The position numbers and the translations under genes were made by a program. From assembly GCF_013375535.1 (NCBI RefSeq), contig NZ_JABXJG010000001.1, positions 2,294,001 to 2,358,000 of the forward strand: DNA of 64,000 nucleotides. Reading direction: 5' to 3'. Below, piece after piece: positions 1 to 7,807 of this stretch. The DNA comes from Sphingobium sp. 15-1 (lineage in GTDB: Bacteria; Pseudomonadota; Alphaproteobacteria; Sphingomonadales; Sphingomonadaceae). Positions within the stretch are counted from its first letter, which is position 1. Each line of letters opens with the position of its first letter. A model generated the notes under the pieces. It did no database searches, was not told where the DNA came from, and saw nothing but the letters and a program-made list of their open reading frames with translations.

Positions 1-396
1 CACGCCGCCCAAGCCCAGCGCGGCGCCAAAACGGACCAGCGCCAATTGCAATGGAGAGCTGGTAAAGCCGGCAAGGATCGTAAAAGCAGCAAAGCAGAAC
101 GCCGCGCAGATGATGATCCGCCGCCTTCCGAACCGATCGCCCGCCTCACCAAGAATGAGCGATCCGGCAAGCATCCCTAGCATGGCCGCAGCAATGACGA
201 AGCCCATCGTTATCGGAGCGATGCCCCATAGCTTCATGAGCGAAGGCGCGACATAAGCGAGTGCGCTGAGGTCATAGGCGTCACATGCCATCAACAAGCC
301 GCAAATGCCGATCAGCCGGAAAAGCGGTGCGCCGACGCGCTGTTCATCGACCAACGTCTCGACGGCGATAGCAGGCGAGCCAGCAAGCGCGTTCAT
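1..396 (-). CDS. MFS transporter, N-terminal part (cut by window edge)
   Basis: About 132 N-terminal residues are visible; the rest lies left of the window. After a soluble start come hydrophobic helices, a CDAYDL stretch in the first helix like the D-G-x-D motif of the aromatic acid:H+ symporter family, and the loop motif GEAGDRFGRRR that marks major facilitator proteins. It probably imports an organic acid across the inner membrane. Its ATG overlaps the stop of the upstream dehydratase gene as ATGA (393-396), so translation is probably coupled and the transporter belongs to the same catabolic operon. The substrate cannot be read from this fragment; the subfamily assignment is inference. Confidence 0.8.
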   Translation of the reverse strand, partial: MNALAGSPAIAVETLVDEQRVGAPLFRLIGICGLLMACDAYDLSALAYVAPSLMKLWGIAPITMGFVIAAAMLGMLAGSLILGEAGDRFGRRRIIICAAFCFAAFTILAGFTSSPLQLALVRFGAALGLGGV

Positions 397-1586
397 GGAT
401 ATTCCTTCCGGTATCGTGCGAGAGCGGCTTCGTTCACAGTCACGCCCCAACCCGGGCGGTCGGGAAGAACCAGTGCGCCATTTTCGACCACGACCTCCTC
501 GAGAAGAAGCTCGCTCTTCCAGGGAACATCGTCCTGCTCAAACTCCATGATCCGGAAATTGGGTACAGCCGCCGAAAAATGTGCACTGATCATGTTGCCG
601 AGCGGACCATAGAAATTATGCGGCGCGACATTCACCTGAAATGTTTCCGCCAGCGCGGCGATCCGCACAGCTTCGGCAATCCCGTTCCACAAAATGTCGA
701 TGATCGCGACATCGACCGAGAATCGCTCGAAGAAGGGGCGGAATTGCCGCTGGCTATAGACGGCTTCGAGCGAGGCCACCGGCGTTGCAATGCGCCGGCG
801 TGTCTCAGCCAGGACGTCAGGCTCATGCATGTCGATTTCGAGCCAGCCAAGCCGGCTCGCCTCGCACGCTTCGCTCAGGCGAACGATCGCTTCGGGCACC
901 ATGCCGAAGCTCAGGTCCAGCATGATCTCGCCGTCCGGTCCGATACCGGCACGAAGCGCTTCCATCTGCCGCGCGATCAGACCCACCGTCCTTTCGTCGC
1001 AATGACCGCCCCAGACCAGCGATTTGGCCGACAGGCCGGTGGACCACCAGCGGGGATCGCTGTCCCGATCGAACAGCAGCGCATTGGTTTTCAAGGCGCT
1101 CCATCCCGCGCCCGCCGCATCGGCAGCAAGCTGGCTCAGATCGTCAAGCGACTTCAGCGTGCGAGGATCGCCGAACTTTTCGAAATAACCAGGCGCTGCA
1201 ACCCGGACGGTCCCGAAATGCGACCAATAAAGCGGGATACGGTGGCGGAACGCACCACCCAAAAGCGCATAGACAGGAATGCCCAGCGATTTCGCGCAAA
1301 TGTCAATGCAGGCATTCTCGATCGCCCCCAGCGCCTGCTGCATCGTGCCGCCCGCGACCATGCGCGTGGTCGCCCAGAGCTTTGTGACCAAAACACGGTA
1401 GGATCGCGGATCGGCACCGAGGCATAGTTCGCCGACTTTACGGATCACCTCTGTCAGTCCGGGCGCCCAACCCATCTGGCTGAATTCCGACCATCCCTCA
1501 TATCCATCGTCGGTCGTGATCTTCAAAAAGCTGAACGTGCGCCAACCGCCGTCGACATGAAAATCTTCGACTCTTACGACACGCAT
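393..1586 (-). CDS. Mandelate racemase/muconate lactonizing enzyme family protein (probable acid-sugar dehydratase)
   Basis: This 397-residue protein has the enolase-superfamily layout: an N-terminal capping domain and a C-terminal barrel. Visible candidate active-site residues are Lys166, metal ligands Asp224, Glu250 and Glu274, and a His323-Asp297 pair (motifs DLSFG, LEID, SLEA, APHNFYG). A His-Asp dyad with a single barrel lysine is typical of the mandelate racemase and sugar-acid dehydratase branches, not of muconate cycloisomerases, which use two lysines. It likely removes a proton next to a carboxylate, dehydrating a sugar acid or related hydroxy acid. It starts 3 nt after the dehydrogenase stop and overlaps the MFS gene. 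The substrate is unknown. Confidence 0.8.
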   Translation of the reverse strand: MRVVRVEDFHVDGGWRTFSFLKITTDDGYEGWSEFSQMGWAPGLTEVIRKVGELCLGADPRSYRVLVTKLWATTRMVAGGTMQQALGAIENACIDICAKSLGIPVYALLGGAFRHRIPLYWSHFGTVRVAAPGYFEKFGDPRTLKSLDDLSQLAADAAGAGWSALKTNALLFDRDSDPRWWSTGLSAKSLVWGGHCDERTVGLIARQMEALRAGIGPDGEIMLDLSFGMVPEAIVRLSEACEASRLGWLEIDMHEPDVLAETRRRIATPVASLEAVYSQRQFRPFFERFSVDVAIIDILWNGIAEAVRIAALAETFQVNVAPHNFYGPLGNMISAHFSAAVPNFRIMEFEQDDVPWKSELLLEEVVVENGALVLPDRPGWGVTVNEAALARYRKEYP

Positions 1587-1589
1587 GGC

Positions 1590-2555
1590 TCAGCCTATCG
1601 CCTCGCGCTCGAGCAGCGCGTCCAGATTGCGCCGCGCCGCCTCCGCCAGGCGCCCCGCCCCGGCACGGCTTCCCGCCGCGGCAATGTGCGGGGTGAAGAT
1701 CAGATTTGGCGCCGTCCACAAGGAATGGCCTGCAGGAAAGGGCTCGGGCGACACGACGTCCAAGGCCGCGCCGGCTAGCCGGCCGGACCTTAGCAGCGCT
1801 TCCAGCGCACCCAGGTCAACAATTTCGCCCCGCGCCACGTTCACAAAATAGCTTCCGGGCTGGAGCGCAGCCAAGAGATCGGCGTCGAACAGCCCTGCCG
1901 TCTCCGGAGCCAGGGCGATGGTCAGGATGAGGACGTCGCATTGCGACACCGCCTCCTCGAGCGCCGAGAGCGGCTTCACCAGTACGTCCCCATCCGAACC
2001 GCCAGCCGGCGGCGTGCGGGTTACTGCCGTGACGGCAGCGCCAAACGCCTTAAACAGCCGGGTGACGGCCTGTCCGATCGCACCATAGCCGACTACCAGG
2101 ACCTTTCGATCCTCCAGCGAAGCTATATGGGGCACCATCTCATGCCGGCTCCACAGCTGACTTTCCGTCAGCTTGAGTGAGCGAGGCAGCGCGCGCAAGG
2201 AAGCGAGCGTCAAGGCCAGCGCATGTTCGGCGACGATCGTGGCGGTTGCCGCCCCCGGCCCCGTGACCTTGACGCGATCCGGCAGACCAGCAGCCTCGAA
2301 GCCGTCCCGGCCTGCGCTCACGAAATGGAGTATCTCGACACTATTGCCAGGAAGGTTGAGCTTCGCAACGACCTGGCGGGCGATCTCCTCTGGCTGATCA
2401 TAGAGGACCAGTCCCTTGGCCCCGTCCATTGCCCGCAGCACTTCCTCGAGGCTGGAGCATATCTCGAAGTCGATTTCGGGCCGTCTCGCGAAGGCGCCGA
2501 TAATCTGATCTTTGGCAAGCCCGTAGGCCGCCCAGTATACGATCTTGGTAGGCAT
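1590..2555 (-). CDS. D-isomer-specific 2-hydroxyacid dehydrogenase family protein
   Basis: This 321-residue NAD(P)-dependent oxidoreductase has the Rossmann motif GYGAIG (156-161) and the expected catalytic triad Arg242 (NVARGE), Glu271 (SPEPF) and His290 (TPHIA). The family reversibly reduces 2-oxo acids to D-2-hydroxy acids. The frame is open further upstream, but the ATG at 2555 was chosen because an AGGAG ribosome site precedes it and the longer version would run into the receptor gene. It lies between the receptor and dehydratase genes with very short gaps, so it probably acts on the same imported compound or its 2-keto product. The exact substrate is not recognisable. Confidence 0.85.
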   Translation of the reverse strand: MPTKIVYWAAYGLAKDQIIGAFARRPEIDFEICSSLEEVLRAMDGAKGLVLYDQPEEIARQVVAKLNLPGNSVEILHFVSAGRDGFEAAGLPDRVKVTGPGAATATIVAEHALALTLASLRALPRSLKLTESQLWSRHEMVPHIASLEDRKVLVVGYGAIGQAVTRLFKAFGAAVTAVTRTPPAGGSDGDVLVKPLSALEEAVSQCDVLILTIALAPETAGLFDADLLAALQPGSYFVNVARGEIVDLGALEALLRSGRLAGAALDVVSPEPFPAGHSLWTAPNLIFTPHIAAAGSRAGAGRLAEAARRNLDALLEREAIG

Positions 2556-2635
2556 CGGATCTCCTGCAATGGATCGCAGCCGTATGTCATCGCCTGGTGC
2601 GCGGCGCGCCGGTTGGGATGCGCCGCTCGCTGGCA

Positions 2636-4807
2636 TCACATCTTGTAGCCCAAAGTGACTCCATAAGTGCGCGGCGCACCCGGGACGATGGAGTCGCCCA
2701 ACGATTGGGACGTCCAAGACACATAATATTTAGTCTTCGTCAGATTCTTCCCCCAAAGACGCACCGACCATTTCTCGCCCGGTTCCGTATAGCTGATCTG
2801 GCCGGACAGGAGATCATAACCGCGCTGGACCGAATGGCCATCCGGATCGAAATTGAAGCGCGAGCTGTGAAAATATGTCGCACTGAGAGCAAATTCGCCG
2901 ATCTGCGAAGGGATTTTGTAGTCAGCCGTCACGTTCGCCGAAAATTTCGGTGATCGGATCGTATCGAAACCAGATGCATCACCTCGCGTGACGATCAAGC
3001 CGCCGGCCGGATTGGGCGTGTAGAAGGGGGCATTCTGGAAACTGGTATAATGGCCGTCGAGAAAGCTGCCGGCCGCCCTGAGCGTGAACCGGTTATTGAC
3101 GAAACGCGGAACCCAGGTCGACTCGAAATCCAGCCCCTTGATCTTGGCTCCCGCAGCATTGATGATGACCGGCGTACCCACCTGAACGATGATGAGTTGA
3201 ATATCCCGATAATTATAGTGGAATGCGGACACGTTGAGTTGAAGCTGCCGGTCGAACAGGCTGGATTTCACGCCGACCTCGAAAGCATCCATTTTCTCGG
3301 GACGCACGGGAGGCGCCGTGAAGCTTTGCGACGCATATTGGGCTGACTTATATCCGCGGCTGTAGCTGCCATAGACCATGATGCCCTCCGTCAGATCTTG
3401 ATCGAGGGCAAGCCTCCAGGTTGGGACTTTATAGGTGTCATCCTGAGTGGCGAAGCGGATGTTGGAGCCGGCAGGCACCGATGTGTTCCCGGCAGCCGCC
3501 ACGTCCCGTCCGGCGACCGAAATCTTGTCGATCGTATAGCGGGCGCCGACGGTCAGCCGCGTCGAAGGCGTGAGCTTGGCCGTTCCCTGAGCGAAGACCG
3601 CATAGGAGGAAAGCCCTTGGTTGACGAAGCGATCCAGCCGTTGCGCGCCCAGGGTGGCACTGCGGATTTGGATAGGAAGGCTCTTGGCCGCCGAGTTCAT
3701 ATAGAAGACGCCGGCGGTGTAATCGAGCCAGTCCGAATGCCCTCCAACGGTAATTTCCTGCTGAAACGTATCGGTGGCTTCTGCGAAAACCGCGTCGATG
3801 ACCGGCGCGGGCGTCACGTCCTGGTCGAAATTGGCGCGGCTCTTCACATAACGGAAGGCGCTGAGGCTGGTCAGGGTCAACGTCCCCAGATCCTGCTCGA
3901 TCTTCAGCCCTACACCCCATTGCGGGGCGCGGACTTTCGTGGGCAAATTGATCTGCGTATCGTAAATCGAGCCACGCTGCGGCACGCCGCCAATCGCCAG
4001 GGTGCCCGGCGCAATTGTCTTCACCTGCCCAGCGTCATTATGGTTGTTACTATAGTCGCCGGTCAGCGTCACCTTCGTATCGTCGCCCGGGCGCCACATG
4101 AGCTTGCTGCGCAAGGCGACTTCGCGGCGAAAATAGGCGTCGGCGCCGGTCACGAGATTAGTCCCGAAGCCATCACCCTGATGCGTGCCATACAGGCTGA
4201 AATCCAGCGCCAGATTGTCCGTGAGGCCGGTGGAAGCATAAGCCGAGCCGGTGAATGTCTTATAATTCCCATAGCCAATATTGGCTTCCATCGTTGGTGT
4301 GAACGAAGGATCGCGCGTGATGATGTGGATGAGGCCGCCCGTCGCATTCCGGCCGAACAATGTTCCCTGCGGCCCCTTGATGACTTCGATCCGCTCGACA
4401 TTGTTTAGAGCGAACAAGCCTGCGGCTGGCGCGGCATAGTTGACCCCATCGACATAGATGGCGACGGCGCCGGAGCCGCCGATGTCGCCGCTCTGGGTGC
4501 CGACCCCGCGCAGATAAGGCGTGACCGACGCACGTGACATGGTCATGATGAGCCCCGGCGCAACCGCAGGCAGTGATCCTACGTCCGCCACCCCGCTGCG
4601 CGCGAGGCTGGCCCCGCTTATTGCTGCAACGGCAATGGGCACCTTCTGAAGCGATTCGCCGCGACGCTGGGCCGTCACCACGATATCCTCTACACCCGCA
4701 GCCTGCTTCGCCGATGCGGCGCCGGATGGCGTCTGTGCGAGCGTATGGGCCGGCAACGCCGTCACAAGTGCAGTGGTGAAGACCAGCCGTTTCAGCATCA
4801 CGTTCAC
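2636..4807 (-). CDS. TonB-dependent outer-membrane receptor
   Basis: This 723-residue protein has a signal peptide (about residues 1-24, ending ALPAHTLAQ), a TonB-box-like stretch (EDIVVTAQRR, 40-49), a plug domain to about 165 and a beta barrel ending in a typical aromatic/Met C-terminus (GYKM). It should import a ligand across the outer membrane using TonB energy. The start is GTG at 4807: AAGGAGG at 4813-4819 is spaced 5 nt from it, whereas the ATG at 4798 is 14 nt away. It is the first gene of the leftward catabolic cluster, so its ligand is probably the substrate of the dehydrogenase and dehydratase. Sphingomonads often use such receptors for oligosaccharides or aromatics; which applies here is unknown. 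Confidence 0.9.
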   Translation of the reverse strand: MNVMLKRLVFTTALVTALPAHTLAQTPSGAASAKQAAGVEDIVVTAQRRGESLQKVPIAVAAISGASLARSGVADVGSLPAVAPGLIMTMSRASVTPYLRGVGTQSGDIGGSGAVAIYVDGVNYAAPAAGLFALNNVERIEVIKGPQGTLFGRNATGGLIHIITRDPSFTPTMEANIGYGNYKTFTGSAYASTGLTDNLALDFSLYGTHQGDGFGTNLVTGADAYFRREVALRSKLMWRPGDDTKVTLTGDYSNNHNDAGQVKTIAPGTLAIGGVPQRGSIYDTQINLPTKVRAPQWGVGLKIEQDLGTLTLTSLSAFRYVKSRANFDQDVTPAPVIDAVFAEATDTFQQEITVGGHSDWLDYTAGVFYMNSAAKSLPIQIRSATLGAQRLDRFVNQGLSSYAVFAQGTAKLTPSTRLTVGARYTIDKISVAGRDVAAAGNTSVPAGSNIRFATQDDTYKVPTWRLALDQDLTEGIMVYGSYSRGYKSAQYASQSFTAPPVRPEKMDAFEVGVKSSLFDRQLQLNVSAFHYNYRDIQLIIVQVGTPVIINAAGAKIKGLDFESTWVPRFVNNRFTLRAAGSFLDGHYTSFQNAPFYTPNPAGGLIVTRGDASGFDTIRSPKFSANVTADYKIPSQIGEFALSATYFHSSRFNFDPDGHSVQRGYDLLSGQISYTEPGEKWSVRLWGKNLTKTKYYVSWTSQSLGDSIVPGAPRTYGVTLGYKM

Positions 4808-4875
4808 ATTCCCCTCCTTCTGTCCTTATCCTTTTTTTATCCCAATGGACGGCGTTTGCAAGCTTCTTTTGTCCT

Positions 4876-4897
4876 ATTGGACAATATATTGTTCAAT
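4876..4897. promoter_or_regulatory. 22-bp near-perfect palindrome upstream of the receptor gene (candidate operator)
   Basis: The two 11-nt halves ATTGGACAATA and TATTGTTCAAT match except at one base pair. The site lies about 70 bp upstream of the receptor start in an AT-rich patch that contrasts with its surroundings, and a second CAATGGAC motif occurs near 4853. Dyads of this size are typical of GntR- or IclR-type repressors. No regulator gene is visible in the window, so this is inference from symmetry and position. Confidence 0.45.
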
Positions 4898-5495
4898 TGG
4901 CGGAAATGTGGGAATTGTGCATATGCATACGCTCGCTCCGCCTTCGCATATCGGCGCTTTTGGACAGTCAGCGCCGGAACGCTGCTGCTTAAAGAAGGTA
5001 AGGAAGGCGATCGTCGCCGGCATCTGGAGCCAACATGCTCCCGGACCGACCGACCGCTTGCTTAATAAATCAAGGGGTAGCCAGCCAAGGCCCGCAATTT
5101 CCGGCGGGTGCTACGGGAGCTGTTCGCCAGTCGCTGTTCATTAGAAGAAAACGAAGCCGAGCGGGCAATGTCGCGTCGCCCCCGGCGTCTCCCGGGGCTG
5201 GACGACCGGGCAGAGCGGCCACGACCGCTGGATCCGCTAAATGGGGCAATATCGGGCATATTTTCGCGAAACGATTGCGCTTAAGCAGCGCTGGGGGACC
5301 GGGAGGCGAAGAACGCCAGTTCCTTCCTGAAGCATCACCTGCTCCCGGAGGGGTACAGCGATCTTGCGGTATTGCTGATGACAGGTAGGCTTGCCTGAAA
5401 GAATGGCTCTCGGGGTGATGGAGATCCAATTTGTGCGGCCAAGAGGGCGCGAAGCTGCCGTTGAACTGAGACCTCTGCTTTCCGTGTATCCAGCC

Positions 5496-5540
5496 GTGTA
5501 CACACAGAGCGCATATCGTGATGAAACGCCCTGTGTACAC
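5496..5540. promoter_or_regulatory. Pair of GTGTACAC palindromes 37 bp apart
   Basis: The 8-bp palindrome GTGTACAC occurs at 5496-5503 and again at 5533-5540. It lies in the gene-poor strip about 100 bp left of the tRNA-Val fragment. Two identical symmetric sites about 3.5 helical turns apart could bind a dimeric regulator or an accessory recombination protein. No function can be assigned. Confidence 0.25.
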
Positions 5541-5635
5541 GTGAATAGTTCATTATCTCGCACACCGCAGCTAACCGCGATAGACCCTCTGCTCATGAAA
5601 TTTTATGATATGTTTTGATAATTATATTACGCCGA

Positions 5636-5680
5636 TTTACACCGAGAATGTCGGCGGTTCGAGCCCGTCATCGCCCACCA
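5636..5680 (+). other. 3' fragment of tRNA-Val(TAC), probable attachment site of an integrated element
   Basis: The sequence carries the end of the anticodon loop with TAC, the 3' anticodon stem, a variable loop, a complete T arm (GGCGG-TTCGAGC-CCGTC), a 3' acceptor strand ATCGCCC, the discriminator A and an encoded CCA. It resembles the 3' half of bacterial tRNA-Val(TAC). The DNA to its left is AT-rich and cannot form the D arm or 5' acceptor strand, so this is not a working tRNA. Tyrosine integrases commonly use such 3' halves, leaving one copy at the far end of the element. The tRNA reads rightward, so the intact gene should lie left of the window and the island between. Confidence 0.8.
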
Positions 5681-5771
5681 CGCCCCCTCCCCTTTGAGAA
5701 ATCTGTTCCCGCCAGGGTTGGAATGACGTAAGGTCCGGCGCAACGGAATGCTTTGGTGAGGCACTTGCATC

Positions 5772-5945
5772 ATGTCTCTCACGCTTCTCTTCACTGCTGC
5801 GATAGCGCCTTTGCTGCTGATCCTGTCGCCGGTTTCGCTGGCGACCGCCCGCGATTGCTTGGATTGGGACGCGCCGGCCAAGGCCGTGGACATTGCGGTG
5901 GAAAAGCCCTGCCCGAAAAAGAAGCCGCCGCTTCTGTTGATGTAA
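5772..5945 (+). CDS. Small secreted or membrane protein, 57 residues
   Basis: The frame encodes a hydrophobic N-terminus (residues 1-24, with SPVSLATA resembling a signal-peptidase site), then a short tail with two cysteines (RDCLDW, KPCPKKK). A GGTGAGG ribosome-like site lies 13 nt upstream. It sits directly after the tRNA fragment and before the zinc-finger gene. No family is recognised; it could be a small periplasmic or membrane-bound protein. Confidence 0.5.
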   Translation: MSLTLLFTAAIAPLLLILSPVSLATARDCLDWDAPAKAVDIAVEKPCPKKKPPLLLM

Positions 5946-6001
5946 GCGCCCTTCGCCACGGATATTGCGGCGCAACGCCAGCGCTGCTAATCGGTGGCGC
6001 C

Positions 6002-6229
6002 ATGATCCAGCCGCCTGAAATCATCCGAGTCACCAAGTCCCGCGTCTCCTGCGACGGTTCGGGCGACATTCCCGCCGCGCTTGGCCATCCGCGCGTCTTC
6101 CTTGAGATTGACGAGCATGGCTATGTCGACTGCGGCTATTGCGACCGCCGCTTCGTGCTGGCCGGCAGCGTGGCCGACACGCCGGAAATCGCCGGGCTGC
6201 CGGATATTTCCTCGGGCGCCAGTCTTTAA
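6002..6229 (+). CDS. CHCC-type zinc-finger domain protein (NDUFS6-like)
   Basis: This 75-residue protein has Cys17, His29, Cys44 and Cys47, the CHCC zinc-binding pattern of the zf-CHCC family (SCDG, GHPRVFLEI, YVDCGYCDRRF). In alphaproteobacteria this domain occurs alone and is related to the complex I accessory subunit NDUFS6. The length matches the family. Start ATG at 6002 gives the conserved N-terminus (PPEIIRVTK). A palindromic terminator-like repeat follows at 6251. Confidence 0.9.
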   Translation: MIQPPEIIRVTKSRVSCDGSGDIPAALGHPRVFLEIDEHGYVDCGYCDRRFVLAGSVADTPEIAGLPDISSGASL

Positions 6230-6250
6230 GCACGACAATCCCATTTAAAT

Positions 6251-6278
6251 CGTCATTCCCGCGAAGGCGGGCATGACG
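6251..6278. repeat. Short palindromic repeat, terminator-like
   Basis: Arms CGTCAT-TCCCGC and GCGGG-C-ATGACG fold around a GAAG loop, and CTTTTTT follows at about 6285. It lies between the zinc-finger gene and tldD and could terminate the former. Palindromes of this composition are widespread intergenic elements in alphaproteobacteria. Confidence 0.6.
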
Positions 6279-6328
6279 GAAATGCTTTTTTGATTGGGCT
6301 TAGTCTCTGCCGCTCCTATATCGGCGGC

Positions 6329-7771
6329 ATGACCGAAGCTGCTCCCCAGTTCACCGACGCCCGCGGCCTGCTTTACCGGCCCGGCCTGCTCGATCCCGAC
6401 GGCGCGCGCCGCCTGACCGCCGAGGCGCTGAAAAGCTGCGACGATGGCGAACTGTACCTGCAATATCGGGCGAGCGAGAGCTTCGGCTTCGATGACGGGC
6501 GGCTGAAGACTGCCGACTATTCGACCGATGCGGGCTTTGGCCTGCGCGGCGTGTCGGGCGAGATGACCGGTTTCGCCCATGCCAACGACATCAGCGAAGC
6601 CGCGATCCGCCGCGCCGCCGAGACGCTGACGCTGCTCGATCCGGCCAAAGGCCAGCCCGCGCCGCCGCCGCAGCACACCAACCGCCATCTCTATACCGAC
6701 GTCAATCCGCTGGAGATCGTGCCCTTTGCCGAGAAGGTGACGCTCTGCGCCGCCATCGACGCCGCTGCCCGCGCCCGCGATCCGCGCGTCGCGCAGGTGT
6801 CGGTAAGCCTGGCGGGTAGCTGGTCGGTGGTCGAGATCGTGCGAGCGGATGGCTTCACCGCGACCGACATTCGGCCGCTCGTGCGGCTCAACGTCTCCGT
6901 CATCCTGGAGGAGAATGGCCGCCGCGAGACAGGCGTGTTCGGCATTGGCGGGCGCTACCTCTATGACGAGGTGATGGACCCCGCCATCTGGAACCGCGCC
7001 ATTGACGAGGCGCTCGCGCAGGCGCGGGTCAATTTGCGCTCCGTGGCGGCGCCCGCCGGGGAGATGACCGTGCTGCTCGGACCGGGCTGGCCGGGCGTGC
7101 TGGTGCATGAAGCCATTGGGCACGGTCTGGAGGGCGACTTCAACCGCAAGGGCACCAGCGCCTTTTCCGGCCGCGTGGGCCAGCGGGTCGCGGCGCCCGG
7201 CGTCACCGTGGTCGACGACGGATCGATCATGAGCCGGCGCGGCTCCCTCTCCATCGATGACGAGGGCACGCCGACCCGCGAGAATGTGCTGATCGAGGAC
7301 GGCATCCTCAAGGGCTATATGCAGGACCGGCTGAACGCCCGGCTGATGGGCGTGGAGCCGACCGGCAACGGCCGCCGCGAAAGCTATGCCCATGCGCCGA
7401 TGCCGCGCATGACCAACACCTTCATCAAGGGCGGACAGGACGATCCGGAAGAACTGCTCAGCCGGATGAAGTCGGGCATTTTCGCGAAAAGCTTCGGCGG
7501 CGGGCAGGTCGACATCGTGTCGGGCAAGTTCGTCTTCTCCTGCACCGAGGCGTACAAGGTCGAGAATGGCAAGCTGGGCGAGCCGATCAAGGGCGCGACG
7601 CTGATCGGGGACGGGCCGACGGCGCTGACCAAGGTGATCGGCATCGGCAATGACTGGGCGCTGGACGAAGGCATCGGCATGTGCGGCAAGGCCGGGCAGA
7701 GCGTGCCTGCGGGCGTGGGCCAGCCGACGCTGCTGATGGAGGGCCTTACCGTCGGCGGCACGGCGACCTGA
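6329..7771 (+). CDS. tldD: Metalloprotease TldD
   Basis: This 480-residue protein has the characteristic zinc motif HEAIGH at residues 260-265 followed by GLEGDFNRKG. TldD works with TldE/PmbA as a peptidase that trims precursor peptides such as microcins and degrades the CcdA antitoxin; in most bacteria its main role is peptide turnover in the cytoplasm. The ATG at 6329 was preferred to an open extension starting at 6290 because the protein then begins with the normal family N-terminus. tldE is not in the window. Confidence 0.93.
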   Translation: MTEAAPQFTDARGLLYRPGLLDPDGARRLTAEALKSCDDGELYLQYRASESFGFDDGRLKTADYSTDAGFGLRGVSGEMTGFAHANDISEAAIRRAAETLTLLDPAKGQPAPPPQHTNRHLYTDVNPLEIVPFAEKVTLCAAIDAAARARDPRVAQVSVSLAGSWSVVEIVRADGFTATDIRPLVRLNVSVILEENGRRETGVFGIGGRYLYDEVMDPAIWNRAIDEALAQARVNLRSVAAPAGEMTVLLGPGWPGVLVHEAIGHGLEGDFNRKGTSAFSGRVGQRVAAPGVTVVDDGSIMSRRGSLSIDDEGTPTRENVLIEDGILKGYMQDRLNARLMGVEPTGNGRRESYAHAPMPRMTNTFIKGGQDDPEELLSRMKSGIFAKSFGGGQVDIVSGKFVFSCTEAYKVENGKLGEPIKGATLIGDGPTALTKVIGIGNDWALDEGIGMCGKAGQSVPAGVGQPTLLMEGLTVGGTAT

Positions 7772-7807
7772 GCCGATAGCGCCGCGGGCGGAGGAACCAG
7801 CGTCAAG

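Larger units (their letters stand above)
4808..5635. other. Gene-poor stretch at the island edge
   Basis: Open frames occur on both strands between the receptor start and the tRNA fragment, but none has a convincing ribosome site, codon pattern or recognisable family. The stretch contains the operator-like palindrome near 4.88 kb, two GTGTACAC sites near 5.5 kb and AT-rich DNA at 5590-5635 just before the tRNA fragment. It may hold decayed remnants of a recombination gene, but no integrase or transposase motif could be identified. Confidence 0.5.

Noticed and set aside
5070-5540. 156-codon minus-strand frame in the island edge, considered as a decayed integrase or transposase
   Set aside because: No catalytic tyrosine-recombinase, serine-recombinase or DDE motif can be seen, and there is no ribosome site.
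5637-5975. Minus-strand frames ending in DGLEPPTFSV or GSNRRHSRCKSA
   Set aside because: These are the familiar false translations across tRNA-like sequence; the real signal is the tRNA fragment.
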